Shown piece by piece: positions 1-10,343 of a DNA stretch of 64,000 nt; positions within the stretch are counted from its first letter, which is position 1, and the number at the start of each line of letters is the position of its first letter. Position numbers and translations under genes: made by a program. This DNA comes from Verrucomicrobiia bacterium (GTDB taxonomy: Bacteria > Verrucomicrobiota > Verrucomicrobiia > Verrucomicrobiales > Akkermansiaceae), in contig JAUIGV010000018.1 in NCBI GenBank assembly GCA_030432565.1, forward strand, positions 38,205 through 102,204, in the 5' to 3' direction. The notes under the pieces are model-generated. The model was not told where the DNA came from. It worked only from the letters and a program-made list of their open reading frames with translations, and did not search any database.

Positions 1-1
1 C

Positions 2-1072
2 GAGATCCAGAAGCACTGTGCCGACGATCTCGCAGTGGTTCGTTCGATGACTTCGAAAGTGAACGAACATGCGCAGGGGAATTATGCCTTCCACACCGGA
101 TTTCCTTTCATGGGGCATCCCAGTGCCGGGGCGTGGGTGAGTTACGGCTTGGGGACCGGGAACCGGAATTTGCCGGCGTTCGTGGTTCTGCAAAGTGGCA
201 ATGCCGTTCCCCCGCACGGAGGAGTGGGCATGTATAATAATGGTTTTTTACCCGGTCATCATCAGGCTTCCATCATCAAGGCCGACGGCAGGGAGCCAGT
301 GCCTCACGTGCTTCCGCAAGAGGATCGAATGATCCAGCGAAAGCGGCTCGACTTCATCCGATCGCTCGATGATCGTTTTGCCGATCTCACGGATCAGGAC
401 AAGAAGGTGGAAGCGGCGGTGCGGAATTACGAAACGGCTTCGCTCATGCAATCGGCCGTGCCCGAGGTCACCGACCTCGAGGGTGAGACCGAAGCGACCA
501 AGGAGATGTATGGACTCAATAGCACCGATGGAAATACCGCGCACTATGCCCGTCAGGCTCTCCTTGCCCGCCGACTGGTGGAGAAGGGAGTCCGGTTTGT
601 TGAGCTGAGTTGCCTCACCGCCAACATTGGAGCGGGAGGGGCCGCCAATCCCTGGGACCAACACGGCGCGATTGAAAAAGGTCACGGCGCGATGGCCCGG
701 CAAATCGACCAGCCCATCGCGGCGCTCCTCCGCGATCTCAAACAACGGGGCCTGCTCGATGAGACGATTGTGATTTGGGGCGGAGAATTTGGTCGAACTC
801 CGTTTTCCCAAGGCAGCGATGGTCGGGATCACAACCCTTATGGTTTTTCAGTTTGGCTCGCCGGAGGAGGATTCAAGGGAGGCTCGGTCTATGGCGCGAC
901 TGATGACCTCGGCTACCACGCTATTCAGGATCCCACTTCGGTTTACGACCTCTGGGCCACTGTGCTTCATCAGCTGGGACTCGATCATGAAAAACTCACT
1001 TATCTCTACGCGGGCCGGAACGTCCGTCTCACCGATGTACATGGGAACGTTTGGAAGGATCTGGTGATATGA
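2..1072 (+). CDS. DUF1501 domain-containing protein (5' truncated by window edge)
   Basis: The reading frame is already open at base 2, so the gene begins outside the window; the GTG at 35 is internal. About 356 residues of the C-terminal part of a DUF1501 protein are visible. DUF1501 proteins are exported PVC-group proteins with an alkaline-phosphatase/sulfatase-like fold. Conserved stretches near the end are [22 protein letters not shown] and the terminal [12 protein letters not shown] with [13 protein letters not shown]. The family is abundant in Planctomycetes and Verrucomicrobia and usually sits beside cytochrome-c-type genes; its reaction is not established. The TGA stop (1070-1072) overlaps the ATG of the next gene (1069), which points to translational coupling. 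Family assignment is firm, substrate unknown. Confidence 0.9.
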   Translation, partial: EIQKHCADDLAVVRSMTSKVNEHAQGNYAFHTGFPFMGHPSAGAWVSYGLGTGNRNLPAFVVLQSGNAVPPHGGVGMYNNGFLPGHHQASIIKADGREPVPHVLPQEDRMIQRKRLDFIRSLDDRFADLTDQDKKVEAAVRNYETASLMQSAVPEVTDLEGETEATKEMYGLNSTDGNTAHYARQALLARRLVEKGVRFVELSCLTANIGAGGAANPWDQHGAIEKGHGAMARQIDQPIAALLRDLKQRGLLDETIVIWGGEFGRTPFSQGSDGRDHNPYGFSVWLAGGGFKGGSVYGATDDLGYHAIQDPTSVYDLWATVLHQLGLDHEKLTYLYAGRNVRLTDVHGNVWKDLVI

Positions 1073-4029
1073 TGCGCTTGGCTCTCTGGCTCACCATCAT
1101 CTTGCCTCCGATTTTGCACGGGGAGGATTCTTCATGGCCTTCGGGTGATGATCTCACCATCGATATGGTCGCTTCCCATCCGGTTGTCGCCCAACCAATC
1201 TTTCTGAACTTTGATCATCGCGGGCGCATGTGGGTGGCGCAGTATCGACAGTATCCTTTTCCAGCGGGATCGACGGTCGTGGGGAAGGATCGTTTTTGGC
1301 GGAGTGAATATGACAAGCTTCCTGCTCCTCCCGGATCTCCTGATTATGTGCCGGGCAAGGACCGGATCAGCATTCATGAGGACACCAATGGTGATGGTTC
1401 TTTTGACAAGGTGTCTTCATTTTTGGATGGATTAAATTTCTGCACGAGCTTCGCGCACGATCATGATGGTTTGTGGGTTTTGCAGCCGCCATACCTTCTT
1501 TTTTATGAGGACAAAAACCATGACGATCAACCCGATGGTCCGCCGACTGTTCACCTTCGTGGCTTTGGAATTGAAGACTCACATTCCCTTGCGAATTCGC
1601 TGACCTGGGGGCCTGATGGTTGGCTTTATGGAGCAAATGGTTCCACCACTTCGCTGCGGGTGACCGTTGAAGGAAAAGATGCTCCTCCGGTGGTGCGAGC
1701 GGGACAGTTGATTTGGCGATATCACCCGACAAGAAGAGTGTTTGAGATCTTCGCGGAGGGAGGAGGGAACAACCTGAGTTGCGAGTTCGATTCAGTGGGA
1801 CGTCTCTACTCCGGCAGCAACACCCGGCATGCCGCCTTTTACTACCATCAAGGTGCCTACTATCAAAAGACCTTCGGGAAACATGGTGAGCTCTCCAATC
1901 CGCACACCTACGGTTACCTTCCCGGAATCCTGCATCAGAAGTATGCCCGGGTTACCAATTCCATCATCATCTATGAGGGAGGAGAACTGCCGTCCCGATT
2001 TGATGGTGCGATGGTCTTTGCCAATCCGCTCACGCTCGGAGTGGGGTCGTATCGTCCCAAGCTGGAAGGTCTCAACTTTTCGGTGACTCCAAATGGCATT
2101 GTGGAGGTCAGCAAAGATGACAACTGGTTCTGCCCGGTTTATGTCGATGCCGGCCCCGACGGGGCACTCTACGTTTGCGATTGGTATGATGAGCAGTGTA
2201 ATCATCTCAAGCATTCTGAAGGGCAACTTCACGCCAACGATGGTCGGCTCTTTCGGATTCGAGATCGCAAGAGCAAGCCGTTGAAGTCCTTTGACCTTTC
2301 CCGGGCCTCTGTGCCCGAACTTCTCGAGCACTTAAAGAGCCCGAACCGTTGGTGGCGGGAAGAGGCCCGACGAATTCTTAAAAATCATCGTCACCGCGAG
2401 CACGCCATTCCCACTCTTCAAAAGTGGCTTTCACAAGAGGATGGTCAACTTGCACTCGAAGCTCTCTGGTGTTGGAGCTTCATCGATGACCTCTCGCTCC
2501 CGGCGTTCCGAATGATGTTGGAGAATGAGAATCCCCACGTGCGACGCTGGGCCATTCGACTAGTGACTGATCGCGATGATCTCACTGTCTCTCATGTCAA
2601 AGCGATTGAAGAATTGGTGGTTCGCGAAGACGACGAAGAGGTTCTGGCCCAGATTGCTTCTTCCGCTGCTCGCATGAATGTGGATGACGCTCTTGCGATC
2701 CTCGACCCTTTGATGCGAAAAGATTCGCTAGGGACAAATCGCTCACTTTCTCTTTTAGTCTGGTGGGCCATCGAAGTGCATTGTGACAAGGATGCCGATC
2801 GTTGTATTTCGCTTTTCAAAATTGATCAGGTGAATCCTCCCCTCGTTGTTTGTCGGCTCATTCGCCGTTTGGCTTCAACCGGGGATGAGAAGAACTTTGA
2901 TCACTGTGCGTGGTTGTTTCGACTGACCGGCGGCTTTTCGGACGGAGAGAAGAAGGAGCTTTGGGATCAATTCAATGCAGCCTTTGAAGGGAGATCCCTG
3001 GCGATGCTTTCCGATCGGTTGAAGGCGGAATTATACCATTTCCCGGACCTTCCCTTTCATCTCAAACTGCGAGTGGCTCCGTCAAACCGTAAGGCTTTGG
3101 AGCGTGCCTTTAAGATTCTAGAGGATCCCAAAGCGGATCGAGGGACTCTTCTGCGACTCATTGAATACTTTGGTGAAGTCCCTCATGAAAAGGCGACTCC
3201 GCTCCTGATCAAGTTAATCGATTCCAAGGATCCAAAAATCCTCGATCAGATCTTCGCCAGCCTTCAAGGGATTGATTCTCCGGTGATTGGAGAGGCCGTG
3301 TTGGCGCGGCTTCCGACCCTGCCTTCCGCCCAGTTTCAGGCTGCCGGGGTTCTTCTCCTGTCGCGTGCCTCGTGGGTGGATCAGTGGCTTGATGCCGCTG
3401 TGTCTAAAGAGGATCTCAAAAGCCTTTTGACCCCGGAAGTGCAATCACAGATTAAGCTTGGAGAGGCTCCCGGGCATATGGACAAACTGAAGGCCTTTTT
3501 CCCAGAGGTGACCAAGGAGGCCCGCTCCTTTGCCGAAGAGATCGAGCGTTTAAAAATGGTGCTGGCAGAAAAGCGGGAAGCCAATGTAAGGAACGGTCGC
3601 ACTATTTTTTCAGCAAGGTGTGCCGCTTGTCATGAGCTTCATGCGGAAGGGGGCAAGATCGGACCCTCATTGACATCCTACCAACGCGAGGATCTGCGAA
3701 CACTAATTCCTTCGATTGTTCAGCCTGGCAGGGAGATCCGGGAGGGGTTTGAAAACTATACCTTGAAGACGCGCGACGGCAGGACTTTGGTTGGATTTCT
3801 AAAATCAAAAACTCCCACCAAAGTGGTCTTGCAACCAGCCGGTGGTACTGCAGTTTCGGTGGGTGCAGGCCAAATCCTGACTCTTGAGCCAAGTCGGACA
3901 AGTCTTATGCCACCCGGGCTTTTGAGCGGTTTGAGTGATCAGGAATTGATCGATTTCTTCACGTATTTGAGAAGCCCCCAGCCTCTGAATCTACCTGGAG
4001 TTGGAGGTTTCAAACCAAAAATCGATTGA
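1069..4029 (+). CDS. PVC-type dehydrogenase-like beta-propeller protein with HEAT repeats and C-terminal heme-binding CxxCH domain
   Basis: 986 residues, exported: the N-terminus [14 protein letters not shown] is a signal peptide. Residues about 35-400 form a sugar-dehydrogenase-type beta-propeller ([26 protein letters not shown]). A helical HEAT-like section follows to about 830, then a c-type cytochrome module with CAACH at residues 851-855 and a likely axial Met at about 947 (SLMPPG). This domain order is characteristic of PVC-group putative membrane-bound dehydrogenases; by homology it acts as a periplasmic electron-transfer oxidase of sugars or related compounds, but the substrate is unknown. 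I start it at the first of two tandem ATGs (1069, 1072), which overlaps the upstream stop. Full length, no sign of damage. Confidence 0.9.
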   Translation: MMRLALWLTIILPPILHGEDSSWPSGDDLTIDMVASHPVVAQPIFLNFDHRGRMWVAQYRQYPFPAGSTVVGKDRFWRSEYDKLPAPPGSPDYVPGKDRISIHEDTNGDGSFDKVSSFLDGLNFCTSFAHDHDGLWVLQPPYLLFYEDKNHDDQPDGPPTVHLRGFGIEDSHSLANSLTWGPDGWLYGANGSTTSLRVTVEGKDAPPVVRAGQLIWRYHPTRRVFEIFAEGGGNNLSCEFDSVGRLYSGSNTRHAAFYYHQGAYYQKTFGKHGELSNPHTYGYLPGILHQKYARVTNSIIIYEGGELPSRFDGAMVFANPLTLGVGSYRPKLEGLNFSVTPNGIVEVSKDDNWFCPVYVDAGPDGALYVCDWYDEQCNHLKHSEGQLHANDGRLFRIRDRKSKPLKSFDLSRASVPELLEHLKSPNRWWREEARRILKNHRHREHAIPTLQKWLSQEDGQLALEALWCWSFIDDLSLPAFRMMLENENPHVRRWAIRLVTDRDDLTVSHVKAIEELVVREDDEEVLAQIASSAARMNVDDALAILDPLMRKDSLGTNRSLSLLVWWAIEVHCDKDADRCISLFKIDQVNPPLVVCRLIRRLASTGDEKNFDHCAWLFRLTGGFSDGEKKELWDQFNAAFEGRSLAMLSDRLKAELYHFPDLPFHLKLRVAPSNRKALERAFKILEDPKADRGTLLRLIEYFGEVPHEKATPLLIKLIDSKDPKILDQIFASLQGIDSPVIGEAVLARLPTLPSAQFQAAGVLLLSRASWVDQWLDAAVSKEDLKSLLTPEVQSQIKLGEAPGHMDKLKAFFPEVTKEARSFAEEIERLKMVLAEKREANVRNGRTIFSARCAACHELHAEGGKIGPSLTSYQREDLRTLIPSIVQPGREIREGFENYTLKTRDGRTLVGFLKSKTPTKVVLQPAGGTAVSVGAGQILTLEPSRTSLMPPGLLSGLSDQELIDFFTYLRSPQPLNLPGVGGFKPKID

Positions 4030-6901
4030 TGGGATCTCGCTGCGAGGCGTGATTGAAAACGCGGCGACGGAGCGAAACCAACCGTTTGGCTTTTAGTATT
4101 TCGCCGGTTGCTCTTGGGGGTATGACCAATACAAATTGATCTCGAAAGACAACGGTAACACCTTTGAGCTTTACGATCTCCAAGACGATCAAGAAGAAGC
4201 TGTCATTCGAGAGGTTGCGTTGGCCCGGGACGTAGGCTCCGGCGAGGTGTGATTTTGATGCGCATAAAGCGTCATCGAGAGGAGCGGCGGGATTGGTGAA
4301 ACGGAAGGTATGGTATTCCCAATCGGGATTGCCGTCGCCATCAAGATCAGCGAGGACGGGTAGGCCGGCGGAGAGGGCTGGAGTGACTTCGGCAAGTTCG
4401 ACGTTCCATGAGCTCAGGTTGAGAGTTCCTTGAATTTCGTAGGTGACATCGTCGATGGTCGTGGTCGGGTTGGAGGAGCTGGGGAAGTTGGGAAGGTTGT
4501 TAAAGACGGCACCTCGACGAACGGGGAGGGTGATGGTGAAGTAGTTGCTACCTTCAATCGTGTCGATGGAGACGCGTTTCTTTCCTTCGTTTCCGCCAGC
4601 ACCAAGAGGATTGGTGGCGAGAGCGAAGTGTTGCAAGTTGGTGATGCCGTCATTGTTCGGGTCGTCGGTGGGAGCGGCATTCACACCTTCAGTGAGTCCG
4701 CTGAAGAAAGCCCAGGCTTTGTAGACATGAGTGAGCGACACGGTAAAGGAGCCCGGTTCGGCGCTGTCGTAGTCCATGGATCGCAGTGCATTCAATCCAT
4801 CCGCGAAGGTCGATTGGAACGAACCGGACAGGCTGCCACCGGCGGTGGCAAAGTTATAGCTCCCCGGATCGGCGAGCGGCTTGGTCGTGAAGTTGACGGT
4901 CAAGCCACCATTCAGGACGAGATTCCCGGTGGAGTTGAACCGATCAAACACGGCGCTGCTTGAGACATCGATGAAGGTGGTGGAGTTGGGACCGAGGACA
5001 GTATTTCCAAAAAAGTGAAAGGTCGCGGGGCCACTGGCGCTTCCCGGTTGGAACCGTCCATTGATCTCGATGTTGCTGGCAGTCAGGGTTCCCCCACCTC
5101 TCAAGGCGCTGGTGTCGGGGCCACCGTTGCCTGAAGGAATCTGCAGGGTCGAGCCAATAGCGTTGTAATTCCACAGACCATCGATCTGCACGATGGCGTT
5201 ATCGACCTGCCATGGCTTGGTGGTGGTGAGGGCGGATCCGGCGGGCACCAAGAGGGCCGTTTCGTTCGCATGATCGACGTTGCAGTTGGGCTCGACGGTG
5301 CAGTTTCCATTCGTGATTAACAGTCCATTCACCGAGAGGCTGCCATCGGAGCCGAGGAGGTTGGCATTGGATAGGGTGAGACTGCCTGAGGAGGTGACTG
5401 TGAAGGTGTTTCCGGCAGGAAGAGCGAGATCCGAGGAGAGGGTGAGGGCGCCGCTGATCGTGCTGTCTGCATTGGTGGTGGTGCCGCTGGCGATCACGGT
5501 TCCGGCGATTTCTCCGCCCGCAAGAGATAGAGTGCCGTTGGCCGGGATGGTGAGTGGGGCGGTGCCACCGAGAGTTCCGGCGATATTGAATTCGAAAGGT
5601 CCTTCGCTCAGGTTCCAGCTGCCATTATTGGTGAGCACACCGCTTCCCCCGATGGTCAGGACGGCGGAGGGCCCAAAGGTGACGTTGAGTTCGATCTCGC
5701 CGCTGCCGGTCCAGGTTCCCTCGTTCAGGAATTTCCAGAAGGTTACCTTGTGCGTTCCTTGGTTGATGATGCCACCCGCTTGGTTAGTGGGTTGGCCGGA
5801 ATTCAGGGGAAAGAATCGGGTCGGTCCGGTCAGATTGAAGGTTCCACGATTCGTAAAGTTGTAGAATGGCCCCTGCCCATGGAGCACACCGCTATTGGAA
5901 ACAAAGGCACCGGAACTATCGATGAAGCCATTCTTGAGGGTCAAAGTTCCGGAGTTGCTGAGGGAAGGAAATGTTTCGGCCCTGCCACCCAGGTTTTTGT
6001 GGATGATCATGGTGCCGGCATTCTCAATGCTGACAGAAGCCTCCACCCGATCGACGTTGGCTCGCAGTTCTGCTGTTCCATTCGCCGAGTTGGTGAAATA
6101 GAGATCCTTCCAGATTGCGCGACTGCTCCTGACATCAGGGGCATCAATGAACGAACCATGATTGACCGAGCGGACCGACAGTTCCGAGTAGCCCGGGCCT
6201 TGTCGAGTGAACGAGCCGGTGGCTTCAACCCGCAGGTCCCCACCACGGAAAATGGAAGGGTTACTGCGGGATCCAGAGCTGTTCATGGTGAAAGTACCAA
6301 AAACCGAGATCAGGCCACTGCTGGCGAGATGGTAATCCCCGTCAAGGGTCATCGTTCCGTTGTTTTGGATCGTGAGAGTGACGCCGCCATTGATGGTGCA
6401 CCGGCCCGTCAGGACTGAATCGCCATCGAGCGTGGCATTCGCTGCGACGAGATACGTATCCAAGGGGCCCATGGTGGCCGGAGTGGCTGCTCGGCCAAAG
6501 CTTCCAGTCCAGTTGGCCGGATTCAGGAAGTCTTGGTTGATGTTGCCATTGAAGGTGAAGACCTCGGGCAAGCGGACGAGCGCGATGTTGTTGGAACTGG
6601 TTCCATCATTGTAGGTGTAGTCGATTCCGTAACCCGCCGGGAGGGCCTGCACTTCGACGAACTGGCCGGAGAGCGAGCCATATCTCGCAATGACGTAAGC
6701 TTTCTCGGTCAGCCCGGCCCCTCTCCCAAACAGGACGGCAGTCATTTGGGAAATGTCGAGTGTGCCATTCACGATGATCTGATCGTGAGAGATCCCATCG
6801 ATATCGCAGGAGTCACGAAGAAAGGTCATCCTTTCGTCGCCCGGGTCGTGGTCCAGTGCGCCGAGGAAGATCTCCTTTGTTTCTTTGAGTCTCATGGGCA
6901 T
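4010..6901 (-). CDS. Damaged chimeric ORF: kinase-like N-terminus fused to autotransporter-type passenger, with 3' frameshift
   Basis: The 963-codon ORF looks composite. Residues 3-35 (ETKEIFLGALDHDP, then DERMTFLRDSCDIDG) match the usual start of PVC Ser/Thr kinases, and the ORF sits 46 bp downstream of the ECF sigma gene, where such a kinase is expected. From ISHDQIIVNGTLDIS (about base 6793) it becomes the interior of an autotransporter/beta-strand-repeat passenger rich in Gly, Asn, Thr and Ser. Near the end, LDDA at about 4268 is followed by unrelated residues. Shifting frame by one base in a short T run gives FMRIKITPRRSL and a stop at 4203-4205, the ending expected for this secreted family. 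The ORF therefore overruns to 4010, antisense to the 3' end of the dehydrogenase-like gene. No N-terminal signal peptide remains. Probably a deletion-fusion pseudogene, or an assembly error. Confidence 0.6.
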   Translation of the reverse strand: MPMRLKETKEIFLGALDHDPGDERMTFLRDSCDIDGISHDQIIVNGTLDISQMTAVLFGRGAGLTEKAYVIARYGSLSGQFVEVQALPAGYGIDYTYNDGTSSNNIALVRLPEVFTFNGNINQDFLNPANWTGSFGRAATPATMGPLDTYLVAANATLDGDSVLTGRCTINGGVTLTIQNNGTMTLDGDYHLASSGLISVFGTFTMNSSGSRSNPSIFRGGDLRVEATGSFTRQGPGYSELSVRSVNHGSFIDAPDVRSSRAIWKDLYFTNSANGTAELRANVDRVEASVSIENAGTMIIHKNLGGRAETFPSLSNSGTLTLKNGFIDSSGAFVSNSGVLHGQGPFYNFTNRGTFNLTGPTRFFPLNSGQPTNQAGGIINQGTHKVTFWKFLNEGTWTGSGEIELNVTFGPSAVLTIGGSGVLTNNGSWNLSEGPFEFNIAGTLGGTAPLTIPANGTLSLAGGEIAGTVIASGTTTNADSTISGALTLSSDLALPAGNTFTVTSSGSLTLSNANLLGSDGSLSVNGLLITNGNCTVEPNCNVDHANETALLVPAGSALTTTKPWQVDNAIVQIDGLWNYNAIGSTLQIPSGNGGPDTSALRGGGTLTASNIEINGRFQPGSASGPATFHFFGNTVLGPNSTTFIDVSSSAVFDRFNSTGNLVLNGGLTVNFTTKPLADPGSYNFATAGGSLSGSFQSTFADGLNALRSMDYDSAEPGSFTVSLTHVYKAWAFFSGLTEGVNAAPTDDPNNDGITNLQHFALATNPLGAGGNEGKKRVSIDTIEGSNYFTITLPVRRGAVFNNLPNFPSSSNPTTTIDDVTYEIQGTLNLSSWNVELAEVTPALSAGLPVLADLDGDGNPDWEYHTFRFTNPAAPLDDALCASKSHLAGAYVPGQRNLSNDSFFLIVLEIVKLKGVTVVFRDQFVLVIPPRATGEILKAKRLVSLRRRVFNHASQRDPINRFLV

Positions 6902-6947
6902 CCTGATCTTTCCAAGCGATGAACCGGCCGGCGATGGGCCAGAAAAA

Positions 6948-7499
6948 TTAGAAATCTGATTCGAGCGTGGTTTTTAGCCAGGCTTTGGCGAAAGCCCACT
7001 GCCGTTTTAAGCTACGATAGGGGACCTCGGTGGCTTCGGAAATCTCCCGGAGAGTGAATCCGGAGAAGAAGTGCATTTTGACCAGATCCGCACTTTCCGG
7101 GTCTTCCTTTTCCAACTTCCTGAGCGCGTCATCGACGGCGAGCAGCTGGTCGTCGTCCGCCGGAGCCACGAGGTCGGCCTCGATGAATTCGGCTTTGGGC
7201 GCATCTCCGCCGCGCTTCTGTCGTCGTCTGGCCTTTGCGCGATCGATCAGGATCCAGCGCATCGCCTCCGAAGCGGTGGCAAAGAGATGCTTGGGGTTTT
7301 CGAAAAAGCGTTCGTCGCCCTCCAGCCGGAGGTAAGCTTCGTGAACCAGAGCGGTGGCATTCAAGGATTGTCCCTGGGGCTCCGAGCCGACCTTGAAGTT
7401 GGCGACGCGTTTGAGTTCGTCGTACACGATCTCAAACAACTCCTCGGTCGAGGGTCTGCTTGGAGGCTGGCCTCCGGAAGTCTGCGGGCTTTCCGGCAT
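6948..7499 (-). CDS. ECF-type RNA polymerase sigma factor (Sig-70_X6 / TIGR02999-like)
   Basis: 183 residues, cytoplasmic. Region 2 is visible around ALVHEAYLRL and FATASEAMRWILIDRAKARRR. Region 4 is around FSGFTLREISEATEVPYRSLKRQWAFAKAWL, a helix-turn-helix that would bind the -35 element. The short linker and lack of a sigma-3 region are typical of ECF factors. In PVC bacteria this subgroup is usually encoded just before a membrane Ser/Thr kinase. Here the next ORF keeps only the first ~35 residues of such a kinase, so the sigma factor may have lost its partner. It lies 8 bp after the stop of the upstream sulfatase, suggesting one minus-strand transcript with both sulfatases. Confidence 0.93.
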   Translation of the reverse strand: MPESPQTSGGQPPSRPSTEELFEIVYDELKRVANFKVGSEPQGQSLNATALVHEAYLRLEGDERFFENPKHLFATASEAMRWILIDRAKARRRQKRGGDAPKAEFIEADLVAPADDDQLLAVDDALRKLEKEDPESADLVKMHFFSGFTLREISEATEVPYRSLKRQWAFAKAWLKTTLESDF

Positions 7500-7507
7500 G
7501 TTTGATC

Positions 7508-8926
7508 TTACTTCTTTTTCTGATTCCTGCCGTGGGGTGCTTGTTTGCGATCCTTTTCGATGAGGTCGCGTTGGTAGATCTTTCCAGGCTTGATGGGTTG
7601 GTGGGAGGAACCGGCGAGGGCGACAAGTTGCTTGAGGATTTCCGGTTTCTCTTTGGCGAGGTCGTCGTTCTCTTCGATGTCCTGCGAGAGGTCGAAGAGC
7701 TTCCAGTCGCCCTTTTTGGCTTTGTAGGCTTTCCAGTTTTTCATGCGGACGGCGGTCTGGCCGAGGTATTCCCAGTAGAGGTGGTCGTGTTGCTCCTGTT
7801 CACCTTCACCGGTGAGGGTGGGGAGGAGAGAGAGTCCGTCGGTCTTTGGCGATTTTGCTCCGGAGATTCCGGCAAGGGTCGGCATGATGTCGGGGAAGTA
7901 GCAGAGGTGGTCGGTGACGGAACCGGCTTTGATTTTTGAGGGCCAGCGAACGAGGAAGGGGACTTTGAGACCGCCTTCGTAAAGAGAGCCTTTTCCGGCG
8001 CGGAAGCGTTTCCCGCTTTTTCGGTTGAAGTTGGGCCCGAAGAATCCGTGGGGACGATCCGGGGTCTTGAAGTAAGCCTGCCCGCCGTTGTCGCCACAGA
8101 GAAAGATGATGGTGTTGTCATCGATCTTTAGCTCCTTGAGCAAGGACATGATTTCACCGAGTTGGCGATCGACCATGTGCATGAAGGCTGCGTAAACGCG
8201 GGCGTCGCGATCGGTGCGTTGTCCGGCGATCCAAGGTTTGTCTTTAAAGAGTTGCCAGGAAGGATCGTCCTTGTCGATGCCCCAAAGGCCGTGGGGCGGA
8301 GTCCAGGGGAGGTAACAGAAGAAAGGTTTGTCGCGCTTCTTTTTGATGAACTTCACCGACTCGTTAAAGATCTCGGTTTGGGCGTGAGTCTTCCCTTTGT
8401 AAAAAGTTTCACCCGTGTTGCCTTTGAGCGGGACTTCCTCGCTGTTTCGAATGAGGTATTGGGGATAGAAGGTATGGGCGTGGACCTGGTCGTAGTAGCC
8501 GAAGAATTCGTCGAAGCCATGCTTCTCGGGAACCCCGCTGGTGCCGCGACCGCCGATGCCCCACTTGCCGAAGCCGCCGGTGGCGTAACCCTGTGGTTTG
8601 AGCATGCTGGCGAGCGTGGTTTCATCGGCGCGGATCGGAGCCGAGCCACTGTTGGCTCTCATCGAGGTGTGTCCCGAGTGCAGACCGGTGAGCAGGACAC
8701 AGCGGGTCGGGCCGCAGACCGGGGCTCCGGCGTAGGAGTTGGTGAAGCGCATGCCTTCACTGGCGAAGCGGTCGATATTTGGAGTGATGAGATCGGGATT
8801 GCCCATGTGCCCGGACTCGAAGTAGCCCCATTCATCGAGCATGAGGTAGATGATATTGGGCTTCTTTTCGCTGGCAAAGGCGGTTGAGAAGAGAGCGAGA
8901 ACGAGGGTGAAGATGCTGTGTTTCAT
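7508..8926 (-). CDS. Sulfatase (formylglycine-dependent, exported)
   Basis: 472 residues. I start at the ATG at 8926, giving a clean signal peptide (MKHSIFTLVLALFSTAFAS); the open frame upstream to 9055 overlaps the preceding sulfatase and has no signal character. The signature CGPTR begins at Cys71, which would be converted to formylglycine, and TGLHSGH follows. The first metal-binding segment reads MLDEWGY, Asp-Glu where most sulfatases have Asp-Asp. GGFGKWGIGG and CGDNGGQ are further family motifs. It hydrolyses a sulfate ester in the periplasm or outside the cell; the substrate cannot be read. The next sulfatase lies 13 bp upstream and the ECF sigma gene 8 bp downstream, so co-transcription is likely. 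Confidence 0.93.
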   Translation of the reverse strand: MKHSIFTLVLALFSTAFASEKKPNIIYLMLDEWGYFESGHMGNPDLITPNIDRFASEGMRFTNSYAGAPVCGPTRCVLLTGLHSGHTSMRANSGSAPIRADETTLASMLKPQGYATGGFGKWGIGGRGTSGVPEKHGFDEFFGYYDQVHAHTFYPQYLIRNSEEVPLKGNTGETFYKGKTHAQTEIFNESVKFIKKKRDKPFFCYLPWTPPHGLWGIDKDDPSWQLFKDKPWIAGQRTDRDARVYAAFMHMVDRQLGEIMSLLKELKIDDNTIIFLCGDNGGQAYFKTPDRPHGFFGPNFNRKSGKRFRAGKGSLYEGGLKVPFLVRWPSKIKAGSVTDHLCYFPDIMPTLAGISGAKSPKTDGLSLLPTLTGEGEQEQHDHLYWEYLGQTAVRMKNWKAYKAKKGDWKLFDLSQDIEENDDLAKEKPEILKQLVALAGSSHQPIKPGKIYQRDLIEKDRKQAPHGRNQKKK

Positions 8927-8939
8927 GCGTGGAAAGAGA

Positions 8940-10343
8940 TTACTTGTTGTCGTCTTCGGCTTTTTTGCGGGCGGCTTGTTCCCGTTTCTTCTGCCAGGCG
9001 GGCGTGTGAATGAGGCCTTTGAAAACGGGGTCGATGTTGGACTTGTTCCAATCATTCCAAAGTGACTTCAAGCGGGCAACGTCTTTGGATGTCTGGTCGC
9101 GGATGTTTTTGGATTCACTGATGTCTTCGGTGAGATCGAAGAGTCCGGTGTAGCCCTTATTGTCATAAGTGACGAGTTTGCGCTCCCCACTTCGAACAGC
9201 GGTGGATTCGGAATCGAACTTGCGAAGAAAGATGCCCTGGTGCGGCGGCCCCTTCTTTTTCCCGGTCAGGAAGGGAACTAGGTTCACCCCATCGAGCGGA
9301 CATTCCTTGGCGACGGGTGCTTTGTTAAGGGCGACGATGGTAGCCATGATGTCGAGCGATACGACCGGGTGAGAGTAGGTTTTTCCTTTTGGCAATCCGC
9401 CCGGCCATTGCATGGCGAAGGGGACGCGCCATCCCCCTTCCCAGGCATCGCCTTTGCCACCGCGAAGGGGGGCGTTGTTGGATCCGTTCTTGGTGGTAGG
9501 GCCACCGTTGTCGGAGAGGAAGACCACAATGGTATCTTTTTCGATTTCTTTTTCGCGGAGGGTTTTGAGGACGCGACCGACGCCATCATCGACCGCGCTC
9601 ACCATCGCGGCGTAAATCTTGCGCTGCTTCTTTTCGATGTGCGGAAAGCGTTTGAGATATTCCCCGGGAGCCTGCAGGGGAGCGTGTGGGGCATTGTAGG
9701 AAAGAAAGAGGAAGAAGGGTTTGGCCGAGTTTCGTTCGATGAAGCTGACTGCTTCATCCGAGAATTCGGTGGTGAGATACTTGCGAGGGGCAACCGGTTC
9801 GTGATTTCTGAGAATCCAAGTACGATAACTTTGAGACTCATTTTCGGCGGCGTAGCTGTCCTTGATAGTGAGTTCTTTGGGGAAGTATTGATGTCCGCCG
9901 CCGAGGTGTCCGTAGAATTCCTGAAAGCCCCTGTTGAGGGGGTGGTGCTTCCTGGTCGCGCCAAGGTGCCATTTACCGATGACGCCGGAGTGGTAACCGA
10001 CTTTGCCGAGAACTTTGGCGATGGTCTCTTCGCTGAAGGGAAGGCCCATGTTTTCATCCTGAGTACGGTATTGGGGATTGCGTTCAAACCCAAAGCGCTG
10101 GCCGTAGCGACCGGTCATGAAGGCGGCGCGACTGGGTCCGCAGACCGGGTAGGCGACATAGCCTGAAGTGAATTTGACCCCGTTGGCGGCAATGGAATCG
10201 ATGTGGGGAGTCGGGATGTCCTTGCAGCCATTGAAGCCGACGTCGGCGTAGCCCATGTCATCGGTCATGATGACAATGAGGTTGGGTTTTTCAGCCGCCG
10301 AGAGTGAGAGTTGAAGAATGAATAGTGCGAGACAGGCTTTCAC
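8940..10343 (-). CDS. Sulfatase (formylglycine-dependent, exported)
   Basis: 467 residues from a GTG at 10343, chosen because it opens a normal signal peptide (MKACLALFILQLSLSAAE). A TTG at 10379 would add a hydrophilic 12-residue leader. The metal-binding pair is MTDDMGY (Asp28-Asp29), the formylglycine site is CGPSR from Cys68, and SGVIGKWHLG plus LSDNGGP are typical S1-family motifs. It is the first gene of the minus-strand group sulfatase-sulfatase-ECF sigma-chimeric ORF. No modifying enzyme is adjacent; the formylglycine-generating enzyme at 57.1 kb could serve it in trans. Substrate unknown. Confidence 0.93.
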   Translation of the reverse strand: MKACLALFILQLSLSAAEKPNLIVIMTDDMGYADVGFNGCKDIPTPHIDSIAANGVKFTSGYVAYPVCGPSRAAFMTGRYGQRFGFERNPQYRTQDENMGLPFSEETIAKVLGKVGYHSGVIGKWHLGATRKHHPLNRGFQEFYGHLGGGHQYFPKELTIKDSYAAENESQSYRTWILRNHEPVAPRKYLTTEFSDEAVSFIERNSAKPFFLFLSYNAPHAPLQAPGEYLKRFPHIEKKQRKIYAAMVSAVDDGVGRVLKTLREKEIEKDTIVVFLSDNGGPTTKNGSNNAPLRGGKGDAWEGGWRVPFAMQWPGGLPKGKTYSHPVVSLDIMATIVALNKAPVAKECPLDGVNLVPFLTGKKKGPPHQGIFLRKFDSESTAVRSGERKLVTYDNKGYTGLFDLTEDISESKNIRDQTSKDVARLKSLWNDWNKSNIDPVFKGLIHTPAWQKKREQAARKKAEDDNK

